A stretch of 10,557 nt of DNA from Syntrophomonas_A sp050258735 (lineage in GTDB: Bacteria > Bacillota > Syntrophomonadia > Syntrophomonadales > Syntrophomonadaceae), in contig JBLMZJ010000086.1 of NCBI GenBank assembly GCA_050258735.1, forward strand, positions 1-10,557. The letters are read 5' to 3'. A program made the position numbers and the translations under genes. Numbering within the stretch: position 1 is the first letter of the stretch; every line of letters begins with the position of its first letter. Below, piece after piece: positions 1 to 6,076 of this stretch. The notes below the pieces were generated by a model. That model had not been told where the DNA came from, made no database searches, and saw only the letters and a program-made list of their open reading frames with translations.

Positions 1-7
1 TTTCAAA

Positions 8-84
<77 letters not shown>

Positions 85-90
85 ACATAA

Positions 91-184
91 TGGCGGAGAG
101 GGCGGGATTCGAACCCGCGAAGCAGCTCTTAACCGCTTACTCGCTTAGCAGGCGAGCGCCTTCAGCCGACTCGGCCACCTCTCC
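91..184 (-). tRNA. tRNA-Ser(GCU)
   Basis: This is a class II tRNA with a long variable arm. The acceptor stem is GGAGAGG paired with CCTCTCC. The anticodon stem CTCGC/GCGAG encloses loop CTGCTAA, so the anticodon is GCU, which reads AGC/AGU serine codons. The variable arm pairs AAGCG with TGCTT, the T arm is GCGGG-TTCGAAT-CCCGC, the discriminator is G, and CCA is encoded at 91-93. It lies 14 bases downstream of tRNA-Ser(UGA) and in the same unit. Placement just after serS puts the synthetase next to its substrate tRNA. Confidence 0.97.
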
Positions 185-198
185 AAATATTAAATTAA

Positions 199-288
199 TG
201 GCGGAGGAGGTGGGATTCGAACCCACGGAACCCGCAAAGGTTCAACGGTTTTCAAGACCGCCTCCTTCAACCGCTCGGACACCCCTCC
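199..288 (-). tRNA. tRNA-Ser(UGA)
   Basis: This is a class II tRNA. The acceptor stem is GGAGGGG with CTCCTCC (one G-U pair). Anticodon stem GCGGT/ACCGT encloses loop CTTGAAA, so the anticodon is UGA, which reads UCA/UCG and often UCU. The variable arm is a clean GAACC/GGTTC hairpin, the T arm is GTGGG-TTCGAAT-CCCAC, the discriminator is G, and CCA is encoded at 199-201. It is the first tRNA of the cluster, about 30 bases downstream of the predicted transcription start from the promoter at 327-356. Its GCCA 3' end is complementary to the UGGC bulge of the upstream T-box. Confidence 0.97.
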
Positions 289-326
289 ACTTGAAGGACC
301 GCTTGCTTTTGATCAGCGCAAATGAA

Positions 327-356
327 AGTATAGCACAGCGCCGGACCAGTTGTCAA
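327..356 (-). promoter_or_regulatory. sigma-A-type promoter for the tRNA cluster
   Basis: On the minus strand a perfect -35 box TTGACA (351-356) is followed after 18 bases by the -10 box TATACT (327-332, five of six matches to TATAAT). The expected start near 320 leaves a leader of roughly 30 bases before tRNA-Ser(UGA). This is the strongest promoter-like sequence in the window and it sits 19 bases past the serS stop codon. The tRNA genes therefore probably have a housekeeping supply independent of the serine T-box. Confidence 0.85.
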
Positions 357-375
357 TAATGGTAGTCGTAGCTGT

Positions 376-1653
376 CTAGGCCTTATTGATGACTTCCAGC
401 CCACCCATGTACGGGCGCAGCGCTTCCGGCACTTTCACCGAACCATCAGCCTGCTGGTAGTTCTCCAATACTGCCGCTACGGTCCGACCTATGGCTACCC
501 CAGAGCCGTTCAGGGTATGAACAAAGCGCACCTTGCCTTTGGGTTCGGGGCGATAGCGGATATTGGCCCGCCGCGCCTGGAAGTCCTCACAATTGGAACA
601 GGAGGATATCTCCTTGTATTCGTTATAACTGGGCATCCATACCTCGATATCATAGGTCTTGGCCGAGGAGAAACCCATGTCTCCGGTTGAGAGCAGCATT
701 ACTCTGTAAGGCAGTCCCAGCAGTTGCAGGACCTCTTCCGCATCAGCCGTAAGTTTTTCCAACTCATCATAAGAGGTCTCCGGAGCTACGATCTTGACCA
801 GCTCGACCTTGTTGAACTGGTGCTGGCGAATGATACCGCGGGTATCTCGGCCGTGCGAACCGGCTTCCGCCCGGAAACAAGGGGTATAGGCCGTCAAGTA
901 TCTCGGCAGATCTGCGATATCCAGCGTCTCTTCCCGGAACAGATTGGTCAGGGGCACTTCAGCGGTGGGGATGAGATACATCTCGCGCCCTTCCACTTTG
1001 AACATATCTTCGGCGAACTTGGGAAGCTGCCCGGTCCCCTGCATGCATTCAGCATTGACCATGAAGGGCGGCAATATCTCCTGATAGCCGTGTTTGGTCG
1101 TGTGCAGATCCAGATAGAAATTGATAATGGCGCGCTCCAACCTGGCGCCCCAGCCTTTATATACAGCAAACCGCGCACCGGATAACTTGGCCGCTCTCTC
1201 AAAATCCAGGATATCCAGGTTGGGTCCGACATCCCAATGGGCCAGGGGTTCAAAATCGAACTTCCGGGGATCTCCCCAGCGTCTGACCTCTACATTGGCG
1301 CTCTCATCAGGCCCGACCGGGACCGATTCATGAGGCAGGTTGGGTATGGAGAGCATGATGCCGTCGATCCCGGCCTCCACCTCCTTGACCTGATCGTCCA
1401 TTTCCTTTATTTCATTGCCGACCTGGCGCACCTTTTCCATTAGTTCGGTAGGGTCCTGGCCGGCTTTTTTCATCTGACCCACCTGCTGGGATGAGGTATT
1501 GCGGAAATTCTTGAGCTCTTCCACCTTGCCCAACAACTCACGACGCTTCTCATCCAGTGCCAGGAACTTGTCGAGAGCTCCGGTCAAACCGCGTTTTTGT
1601 AGTATGGCATCCACCATCTCCGGATTGGCCCGTATCATTTTGGCATCTAACAT
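376..1653 (-). CDS. serS: Seryl-tRNA synthetase
   Basis: This cytoplasmic enzyme charges tRNA-Ser with serine using ATP, by way of seryl-adenylate. The 425-residue length is normal for bacterial SerRS. Residues about 25-100 form the charged N-terminal coiled-coil arm that grips the long variable arm of tRNA-Ser. The class II catalytic core follows: the TAEVPL motif near 230-235, motif 2 around 257-281 (CFRAEAGSHGRDTRG, then RQHQFNKVEL), the SSCSNCEDFQARR segment near 350-362, and motif 3 near 383-400 (GSGVAIGRTVAAVLENYQ). The ATG start is preceded by GGAGGG with good spacing. It is the third gene of the T-box-led serine operon, 72 bases after serA, and two tRNA-Ser genes follow it. No residue of the core motifs appears to be missing. 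Confidence 0.98.
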   Translation of the reverse strand: MLDAKMIRANPEMVDAILQKRGLTGALDKFLALDEKRRELLGKVEELKNFRNTSSQQVGQMKKAGQDPTELMEKVRQVGNEIKEMDDQVKEVEAGIDGIMLSIPNLPHESVPVGPDESANVEVRRWGDPRKFDFEPLAHWDVGPNLDILDFERAAKLSGARFAVYKGWGARLERAIINFYLDLHTTKHGYQEILPPFMVNAECMQGTGQLPKFAEDMFKVEGREMYLIPTAEVPLTNLFREETLDIADLPRYLTAYTPCFRAEAGSHGRDTRGIIRQHQFNKVELVKIVAPETSYDELEKLTADAEEVLQLLGLPYRVMLLSTGDMGFSSAKTYDIEVWMPSYNEYKEISSCSNCEDFQARRANIRYRPEPKGKVRFVHTLNGSGVAIGRTVAAVLENYQQADGSVKVPEALRPYMGGLEVINKA

Positions 1654-1683
1654 ACAGTCCCTCCTCTCAGTTTAGGTATTCAT

Positions 1684-1715
1684 CCGGCCCTTGAGAGGGT
1701 CCCCCTCCGGGCCGG
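1684..1715 (-). other. intergenic hairpin between serA and serS
   Basis: A 7-bp perfect outer stem (CCGGCCC at 1684-1690, GGGCCGG at 1709-1715) encloses a 5-bp inner stem (1695-1699 with 1703-1707). No U tract follows on the minus strand, so it does not look like a complete factor-independent terminator. It sits just downstream of the serA stop and about 30 bases before the serS ribosome binding site. It could be a processing or mRNA-stability element, or a weak attenuator that makes serS expression differ from serA. That role is inference; only the fold potential is seen. Confidence 0.55.
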
Positions 1716-1725
1716 TGCCATCCAA

Positions 1726-3324
1726 TTAGATGAAGCTAACCATCTTGGGTTTATCCAGAATTCCGTCCAGTTTGGCCAGGTTTTCCAGAACAGATTCCTC
1801 GACCCGAGTGTCAACATTGATCATCATCAGGGCCTCGGCCCCCTTGGTCTGGCGGGAGGACTTCATGGACGCGATATTGATGCCGGCATCACCTAATGCG
1901 GTGGCAAAGGGTCCGATCACCCGCGGACGGTCTTCATTCTTGACTACCAGGACATAACCTTCCAGGTTTGTCTCGGTCTCGTAGCCGTTCAGTTCGACCA
2001 ATAAGGGGTCGTGGGCACGGGAAACGGTGCCGGTCGTATTGAATTCATGGCCGTGATTGAGGATGCGGGCGGAAATCATGTTCTTATAGCGCTTGTTGGA
2101 CTGATCTTCCCTCTTTTCGAACACCTTGATCCCCCGTTCTTCCGCCACCAGCTTGGCATTGACATAATTCACCCTGCCTTCCATGACCGGCTCCAGCAGC
2201 CCTTTGAGGAAAGCCACGGTCAGGACCGTGGTCTCATTCATGGTGATGGGGCCGCTGTAGGTGAGTTCCACCTGGCTGACCGGAGCCTTCTCCAACTGGT
2301 AATACATCTCGCCCATCCGCTCGGCCAGGGTGATATACGGTCTTAAATAATCCAGCTCTTCTGACAGCATCGTGGGCAGATTGACCATATTGGGGACGAT
2401 CTCGCCCTTCAATGCGTTGATCACCTGCTCGGCGATGTTCACACCTACCCGCTTCTGGGCCTCGTGGGTATCGGCACCCAGGTGGGGAGTAACTACTACA
2501 TTGCGGAAGTTGAACAGCGCATTATCGGTAGCCGGCTCCTTTTCGAAGACGTCCAATCCGGCACTGGCGATCTTACCGCTGGAGAGCCCCTCGACCAGGG
2601 CAGCTTCCTTGATGATGCCGCCGCGGGCACAGTTTACTACCCGCACTCCGTCCTTGGCCAGTTTGAACATCTCTTCATTTATCATATGCATGGTCTCCTC
2701 ATTGCGGGGGGTATGCACGGTAAGAAAATCGGCTTCCCGCATGAGCTGAGCCAGGGTATCCATCTTTTCTACTCCGAAGCGTTCGAAGCGCTCGTCAGTT
2801 ATATAGGGGTCATAGGCGATGACCCGCATATTAAAGGATTTGAGCCTGGTAGCTACCGTAGAGCCGATACGGCCCAATCCAACTATGCCGACCGTCTTGC
2901 CATAGAGTTCGGCGCCGCGGAAGGGCTTGCGGTCCCAGTTGCCGCCCTTGAGGAATACGTTGGCCTCGGCGGTGAACCGGGAAGATGACAGCAAGAGGCT
3001 AATGGTCTGTTCGGCCGCTGAAATGGTGTTGCTGTCCGGAGTGTTGGCCACTATCACACCGTAGCGGGTGGCTACATCGACATCGATGTTATCCACCCCG
3101 GTGCCGGCTCGGCCTACCACCCTCAAGCGGGGCTGACCTGCCTTGACCAGTTCTTCGTTGACCTTGGTAACGCTTCTTACGATCAGGGCATCATAATTAC
3201 CTATGACTTTCAGCAGTTCCTCCCGGGTGATATCATCCCGGTAGTCTACATCCACTACGGTCCTTAACAGCTCGATGCCTTCATCGGCTATTCTCTCGGT
3301 CACGATAACTTTCTTCTTTTCCAC
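1726..3324 (-). CDS. serA: D-3-phosphoglycerate dehydrogenase
   Basis: This enzyme oxidises 3-phosphoglycerate to 3-phosphohydroxypyruvate with NAD+, the first committed step of serine synthesis. It is the long form at 532 residues. The substrate and NAD domains carry the Rossmann motif GLGRIG (149-154) and the catalytic triad Arg234 (CARGG), Glu263 (EKEP) and His281 (TPHLGA). An intervening ASB domain spans roughly 320-455, followed by a C-terminal ACT domain (about 458-532), the usual serine-binding feedback domain. The start is GTG at 3322-3324, supported by AAAGGAG seven bases upstream. It is the middle gene of the operon, 58 bases after the aminotransferase and 72 bases before serS. Control is expected at two levels: transcription through the serine T-box, and possibly enzyme inhibition by serine at the ACT domain (family knowledge). 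Confidence 0.97.
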   Translation of the reverse strand: MEKKKVIVTERIADEGIELLRTVVDVDYRDDITREELLKVIGNYDALIVRSVTKVNEELVKAGQPRLRVVGRAGTGVDNIDVDVATRYGVIVANTPDSNTISAAEQTISLLLSSSRFTAEANVFLKGGNWDRKPFRGAELYGKTVGIVGLGRIGSTVATRLKSFNMRVIAYDPYITDERFERFGVEKMDTLAQLMREADFLTVHTPRNEETMHMINEEMFKLAKDGVRVVNCARGGIIKEAALVEGLSSGKIASAGLDVFEKEPATDNALFNFRNVVVTPHLGADTHEAQKRVGVNIAEQVINALKGEIVPNMVNLPTMLSEELDYLRPYITLAERMGEMYYQLEKAPVSQVELTYSGPITMNETTVLTVAFLKGLLEPVMEGRVNYVNAKLVAEERGIKVFEKREDQSNKRYKNMISARILNHGHEFNTTGTVSRAHDPLLVELNGYETETNLEGYVLVVKNEDRPRVIGPFATALGDAGINIASMKSSRQTKGAEALMMINVDTRVEESVLENLAKLDGILDKPKMVSFI

Positions 3325-3382
3325 CGTTGTGCTCCTTTCATATAAAGCAGACCGGGCTCTTCGCCTGCCTGCCCCATCTCTC

Positions 3383-4540
3383 TTAAGAATGCTTTTTCAA
3401 AAGGAATTCCTGGGCCTTATGGACCCCTGCGCCCAGTTCCAGGTTATGTCCGAATTTAAGAAGGGCTATCTCCAGTGCTGCCAGCACGGCCAGGAGATCC
3501 AGTTCCCTTATATAGCCCAGGTGTCCGATACGGAAGATAACGTTATCCAGTTTCTGCTGCCCGCCGGCTAAAACGATATTGAATTCATCCTGTAAATACT
3601 TGCGGATCTTATTGGCGCCGATCTCCTCCGGTGCGATGACCGAGGTCAGGGCCGGTGACGCAGCGGCATCAACTGCCAGCGGCTGCAGGTTCATAGCCCG
3701 TACTGCAGCCCTTACCATATCGCGGTAATCCATATGCCGCTGCAGGATATTATCCAGACCCTCTTCCATCATCATGGCTACAGCTTCATGCAGGGCATAA
3801 TACAGAGTTATAGCCGGAGTATAGGGATTCTGTCCCTTTTCCAGGTATTTCAGAGCATTGGTCACATCCCAGTAATAGCGGGGATTTCTGCACTTTTGGT
3901 GCACCTTCAAAGCCCGCTCGCTGAAGGCCAGGAAACTAAGTCCGGGCGGGATCATGAAGGCCTTTTGTGAGCCGCTGACCACCACGTCCAGCTTCCATTT
4001 GTCCATCCATAGATCAACCGCCGCCAGGCCGCTGACCGCATCAACCATTACCAGGGCCGGATGGTTGCCGATGGCTTCACGGATGGCCTTGATATCATTG
4101 AAAACACCGGTGGAAGTCTCATTCTGCGTGATCAGTACCGCCTTGATCTCCTTGTTTTTATCAGCCTTTATCTTTTCTTTGATCACTTCCGGATCGGCCG
4201 GAGTCCCCCATTCAAAGCTGATCTTATCGACCTGTGCCCCAAACTCGCCGGCGATCTGGGCAAAGCGATCGCCAAATACCCCGATAGAAACGGATAATAC
4301 CCTATCCCCGGGGGATATAAAATTAACCACAGCGGCTTCCAGGGCACCTGTGCCAGAAGCCGGGAAGATGATAACATTCTGTTTGGTGCGGTAGACCTTT
4401 TTGACCCCCTCGGTGCAATCCAAAAGGATCTGTTTGAATTCCGGCCCCCGATGGTTGATCATAGGCCGGCTCATCGCCCGGGCTACCTGGTCAGGTAATG
4501 GTGTAGGTCCTGGCAGCAGCAAGAATTGTTCACCTGTCAT
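3383..4540 (-). CDS. PLP-dependent class V aminotransferase, probable serine-pathway transaminase
   Basis: The protein is of the serine-pyruvate / alanine-glyoxylate aminotransferase family (also annotated as 'soluble hydrogenase 42 kDa subunit'), 385 residues, full length. Visible features are the N-terminal LLPGPTPLP signature (8-16), the phosphate-binding loop ASGTGA (61-66), Asp167 in MVDAVSG (pyridine nitrogen contact), the Schiff-base Lys193 in SGSQKAF, and Arg337 in FRIGH (likely substrate carboxylate contact). As first gene of an operon with serA and serS, its likely role is transamination of 3-phosphohydroxypyruvate to phosphoserine, in place of a SerC-type enzyme. Alternatives are serine:glyoxylate or serine:pyruvate transamination. 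Sequence alone does not settle the substrate. The ATG start has a GGGAGG site eight bases upstream. Transcription is predicted to be gated by the T-box leader ahead of it. Confidence 0.88.
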   Translation of the reverse strand: MTGEQFLLLPGPTPLPDQVARAMSRPMINHRGPEFKQILLDCTEGVKKVYRTKQNVIIFPASGTGALEAAVVNFISPGDRVLSVSIGVFGDRFAQIAGEFGAQVDKISFEWGTPADPEVIKEKIKADKNKEIKAVLITQNETSTGVFNDIKAIREAIGNHPALVMVDAVSGLAAVDLWMDKWKLDVVVSGSQKAFMIPPGLSFLAFSERALKVHQKCRNPRYYWDVTNALKYLEKGQNPYTPAITLYYALHEAVAMMMEEGLDNILQRHMDYRDMVRAAVRAMNLQPLAVDAAASPALTSVIAPEEIGANKIRKYLQDEFNIVLAGGQQKLDNVIFRIGHLGYIRELDLLAVLAALEIALLKFGHNLELGAGVHKAQEFLLKKHS

Positions 4541-4620
4541 TGTTTTGTCCTCCCTCGCATTTTTTGCTGGTGATCCCAGCAGGTTCTAAAAAGCATTGTT
4601 TGTTTTAACAGCTATGAAAA

Positions 4621-4864
4621 TACAAAAACCTCCCGTCCTTTTAAGGGACGAGAGGTCGTTTTCCCGCGTTGCCACCCTAGTTGGCGTCCTAAGACACCCA
4701 CTCGGAGCTGTTAACGGTCGCACCGGAACTGTTCACACAGCCTGCCTCCAGGGTGGATTCAAAATCCGGGCCACACTGGTTTACACCTGCCACCAGCTCT
4801 CTGCGGCGACCCCTGATTCCTACTATTCCCCTTCATCGCATTTATAGTCGATTTATTGAAGATG
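4621..4864 (-). promoter_or_regulatory. T-box leader, serine-specific (specifier UCC)
   Basis: This RNA leader of about 240 bases reads tRNA charging. The canonical T-box sequence AGGGTGGCAACGCGGG lies at 4663-4678. Upstream are stem I elements: GATGAAG near its base, the AGAGAGCTGG region, and a specifier loop GAATCCACCC (4751-4760) with UCC, a serine codon, at 4755-4757. Stem III is GGTGTC/GACGCC (4683-4698). The antiterminator pairs AGGG and ACG, flanking the bulge TGGCA, with CGTCCCT (4644-4650). The overlapping terminator at 4624-4655 uses the same bases, so the two folds exclude each other. Bulge bases UGGC match the GCCA 3' end carried by both tRNA-Ser genes in this window. Uncharged tRNA-Ser(GGA) should switch on the aminotransferase-serA-serS operon. 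Confidence 0.95.
4624..4655 (-). terminator. T-box-controlled factor-independent terminator
   Basis: A 10-bp stem (CCTCTCGTCC with GGACGGGAGG, one G-U pair) is followed on the minus strand by TTTTTGTATTTT. Half of the ascending arm is shared with the T-box antiterminator, so it forms only when uncharged tRNA-Ser is not bound. It lies 83 bases ahead of the aminotransferase start codon. Confidence 0.95.
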
Positions 4865-4870
4865 GGATTA

Positions 4871-4899
4871 ATTATAGTATAGCCCACCGACAAAGGCAA
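4871..4899 (-). promoter_or_regulatory. sigma-A-type promoter of the serine operon
   Basis: On the minus strand a -35 box TTGCCT (4894-4899) is separated by exactly 17 bases from a perfect -10 box TATAAT (4871-4876). The predicted start near 4864 coincides with the beginning of the T-box stem I region, which supports the assignment. It lies about 50 bases from the nearest repeat copy (4951-5010). Confidence 0.85.
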
Positions 4900-4950
4900 G
4901 GTATACATCGAGGAATTTTTTTACCACGATTGGAATCAGAGGAGAACGAT

Positions 4951-5010
4951 TCACCACAGATGGACACGGATGCCTGCGGCACACAGATGCACACAGAACA
5001 CACAGATTTT
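4951..5010 (+). repeat. dispersed CACAGAT-type repeat, copy A (degenerate)
   Basis: The stretch begins TCACCACAGATGGACAC and continues with several ACACAGA units up to 5007, in a region with no gene. It contains a short self-complementary unit TGCC-TGC-GGCA (4971-4981). It is related to copy B at 6996-7023 in the same orientation and to copy C at 5432-5492 in inverted orientation. The preceding bases (4921-4942, ACCACGATTGG and onward) may be a further decayed unit. Repeats of this ACCACAGATGGACACAGAT style are common intergenic elements in many bacterial genomes. I infer a mobile or formerly mobile origin; the sequence shows only the similarity. Confidence 0.7.
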
Positions 5011-5016
5011 ATTACA

Positions 5017-5035
5017 CGCTTAACCATATTAAGCG
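5017..5035. other. perfect 7-bp hairpin beside repeat copy A
   Basis: CGCTTAA (5017-5023) and TTAAGCG (5029-5035) form a perfect inverted repeat with a 5-base loop. On the minus strand it lies about 100 bases after the small HTH gene and is followed by TGTAATAAAATC. That is not a real U tract, so at best it is a weak terminator. Its position right next to repeat copy A suggests it may belong to that element. The remaining sequence between 5036 and 5136 shows no other convincing feature. Confidence 0.4.
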
Positions 5036-5136
5036 GAATTGAGCAGCTTGTCTTTGGAAAAAAGTTTGCCTTTTTATATATCATAGTGAGTAATGCTAGG
5101 AGCAGAGTAGACGCCCACCCTAAGTGCAGGCGCTTA

Positions 5137-5325
5137 TCAAAACTCCTCGCAGAGCTGATTCAGAGTTACCTTAAGCGCTGCGGCCAAAAGTTTGGCGGTG
5201 GAGACCATACAGTCTCCCCTCTTTTCAATATCCTGAATTGTTCGTCTGGGTACGCCAGATAACTCTGCCAGTTTGGGTACGCTTAATCCCTGGGCTAGAC
5301 GGATCTCCTTAAGTTGCACCTGCAT
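5137..5325 (-). CDS. Small Cro/CI (XRE)-type helix-turn-helix protein
   Basis: This 62-residue protein consists almost only of a helix-turn-helix DNA-binding domain. Helix 2 is in LSVPKLAELSG (about residues 14-24), a recognition helix follows in VPRRTIQDIEKRG (25-37), and a C-terminal helical part AKLLAAALKVTLNQL (about 44-58) completes the fold. I chose the ATG at 5323-5325, preceded by GGGAGGT at rather short spacing. The in-frame GTG at 5377-5379 would add 18 residues but has no ribosome site and lies inside a terminator stem. No toxin, phage or other partner gene is adjacent. It stands alone between pdxT and the serine T-box, flanked by inverted repeat copies A and C. It may be a regulator of unknown target, an orphan antitoxin or a relic of a mobile cassette. 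Target and function are not known. Confidence 0.75.
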   Translation of the reverse strand: MQVQLKEIRLAQGLSVPKLAELSGVPRRTIQDIEKRGDCMVSTAKLLAAALKVTLNQLCEEF

Positions 5326-5369
5326 TACCTCCCAGATTTGATTACTGATGGCGAACTTTCCTAAACAAT

Positions 5370-5393
5370 AAAAAAGCACCCTATCATAGGTGC
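5370..5393 (-). terminator. factor-independent terminator downstream of pdxST
   Basis: On the minus strand GCA-CCTA and TAGG-TGC pair around a 3-base loop, with one bulged G, followed by TTTTTT. This gives a 7-bp stem with a six-T tail. It lies about 115 bases after the pdxT stop codon and just ahead of the HTH gene, so it probably ends the pdxST transcript. On the plus strand the same stem is followed by GTTTT, so weak bidirectional activity is possible. Confidence 0.72.
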
Positions 5394-5431
5394 GTTTTAG
5401 TCTTCATCCTCAATTTATCCAGCATAACCGT

Positions 5432-5492
5432 AAAATCGTCTGTGTTAATCTGGGCCTGCCGAAAGCATCTGTAAAACTCTGTGGTTAATTCG
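5432..5492 (-). repeat. dispersed CACAGAT-type repeat, copy C (inverted, degenerate)
   Basis: Read on the minus strand it begins ATTAACCACAGA, continues with ACAGATGC, then TTTCGGCA, then CAGATTAACACAGA, and ends GATTTTA. It aligns along its whole length with copy A (4951-5010), including the self-complementary unit (here TGCT-TTC-GGCA) and the terminal GATTTTA. Copies A and C thus form an imperfect inverted pair about 0.5 kb apart around the small HTH gene. The stretch lies between the pdxT stop and the terminator at 5370-5393. No gene is visible in it. Confidence 0.65.
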
Positions 5493-5509
5493 TAACCTCT
5501 CCGGCCAAT

Positions 5510-6076
5510 TTACATCTTGGATAGGAAGTACTTATGCACGTCCAGGCTGTCGGTCAGCTCTGGGTGGAAGGCCGTTGCCAGGTTGGGCCCCTGTTCGACC
5601 ATGACTATGCGATCCCGATAAGTACACAATACCCGGGCATCATTCCATACTGATTCCACATAAGGCGCCCGGATGAAAACCCCACGGGCCTGCCCCAATC
5701 CCGCTATATCCAATTCGCTCTCGAAGCTGTCGACCTGGCGGCCATAGGCATTTCGCTTTACCCGGATATCCATCAAGCCCAGCCGATACTGGTCGGAATC
5801 CGCGATATCCTTGGCCAACAGTATCATTCCGGCACAAGTGCCCCAGATGGGCATACCCTGCGCCGCCCGATTCAGGACCACATCGCCTAAATCATATTCC
5901 CTGAGCAGGCGTCCGATGGTGGTGGACTCCCCGCCCGGGATGACCAGCCCGTCTATCTCTTCGATTTCCCGGGCGCTTCTGACCTGAGCACAGTCAGCTC
6001 CGCAGCATTCAAAGGCATGCTGATGCTCTATAAAAGCCCCTTGCAGGGCTAGAACTCCGATTTTTTTACCAGCCAC
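5510..6076 (-). CDS. pdxT: Pyridoxal 5'-phosphate synthase, glutaminase subunit
   Basis: This class I glutamine amidotransferase (188 residues, usual size) hydrolyses glutamine and channels ammonia to PdxS for direct synthesis of PLP. Seen are the PGGES motif (47-51), the nucleophile Cys81 in GTCAGM, and the His171/Glu173 pair in FHPELT, so the triad is complete. The start is GTG at 6074-6076. It overlaps the last 11 bases of pdxS (GTGGCTGGTAA), so translation is probably coupled; an AGGA-like site lies inside the pdxS end. The start is the one that gives the typical N-terminus (KKIGVLALQGAF). It is the last gene of the pdxST unit, with a terminator about 115 bases downstream. Confidence 0.97.
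   Translation of the reverse strand: MAGKKIGVLALQGAFIEHQHAFECCGADCAQVRSAREIEEIDGLVIPGGESTTIGRLLREYDLGDVVLNRAAQGMPIWGTCAGMILLAKDIADSDQYRLGLMDIRVKRNAYGRQVDSFESELDIAGLGQARGVFIRAPYVESVWNDARVLCTYRDRIVMVEQGPNLATAFHPELTDSLDVHKYFLSKM

Noticed and set aside
90..359. An 89-codon plus-strand open frame across the tRNA region.
   Set aside because: It is an antisense reading of the two tRNA-Ser genes; the repeated GFEP strings are the translated T-loop, a well-known artefact.
2464..2988. A long plus-strand open frame inside serA, and similar ones inside gyrA (for example 8286-8906).
   Set aside because: They are antisense shadows of highly conserved coding sequence, without recognisable domains or ribosome binding sites.
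4565..4581. A hairpin TGCTGG/CCAGCA just ahead of the aminotransferase ribosome site, considered as a second terminator.
   Set aside because: On the minus strand it is followed by A residues rather than T, so it cannot be a factor-independent terminator; no regulatory role is evident.
4951..5010. CRISPR-like spacing of the ACACAGA units.
   Set aside because: Units are short, uneven and degenerate, with no constant spacer length and no cas genes; it is a dispersed repeat instead.
4872..5084. A 70-codon minus-strand open frame ahead of the T-box.
   Set aside because: Its Cys/Val/Ser-rich middle is translation of the CACAGAT repeat, it overlaps the serine operon promoter, and it resembles no family I know.
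4753..5262. A 169-codon plus-strand open frame.
   Set aside because: It runs antisense through the T-box leader, a repeat copy and the HTH gene; no domain or ribosome site supports it.
5326..5379. An 18-residue longer HTH protein starting at GTG 5377-5379.
   Set aside because: There is no ribosome binding site, and the start codon lies within the stem of the terminator at 5370-5393.
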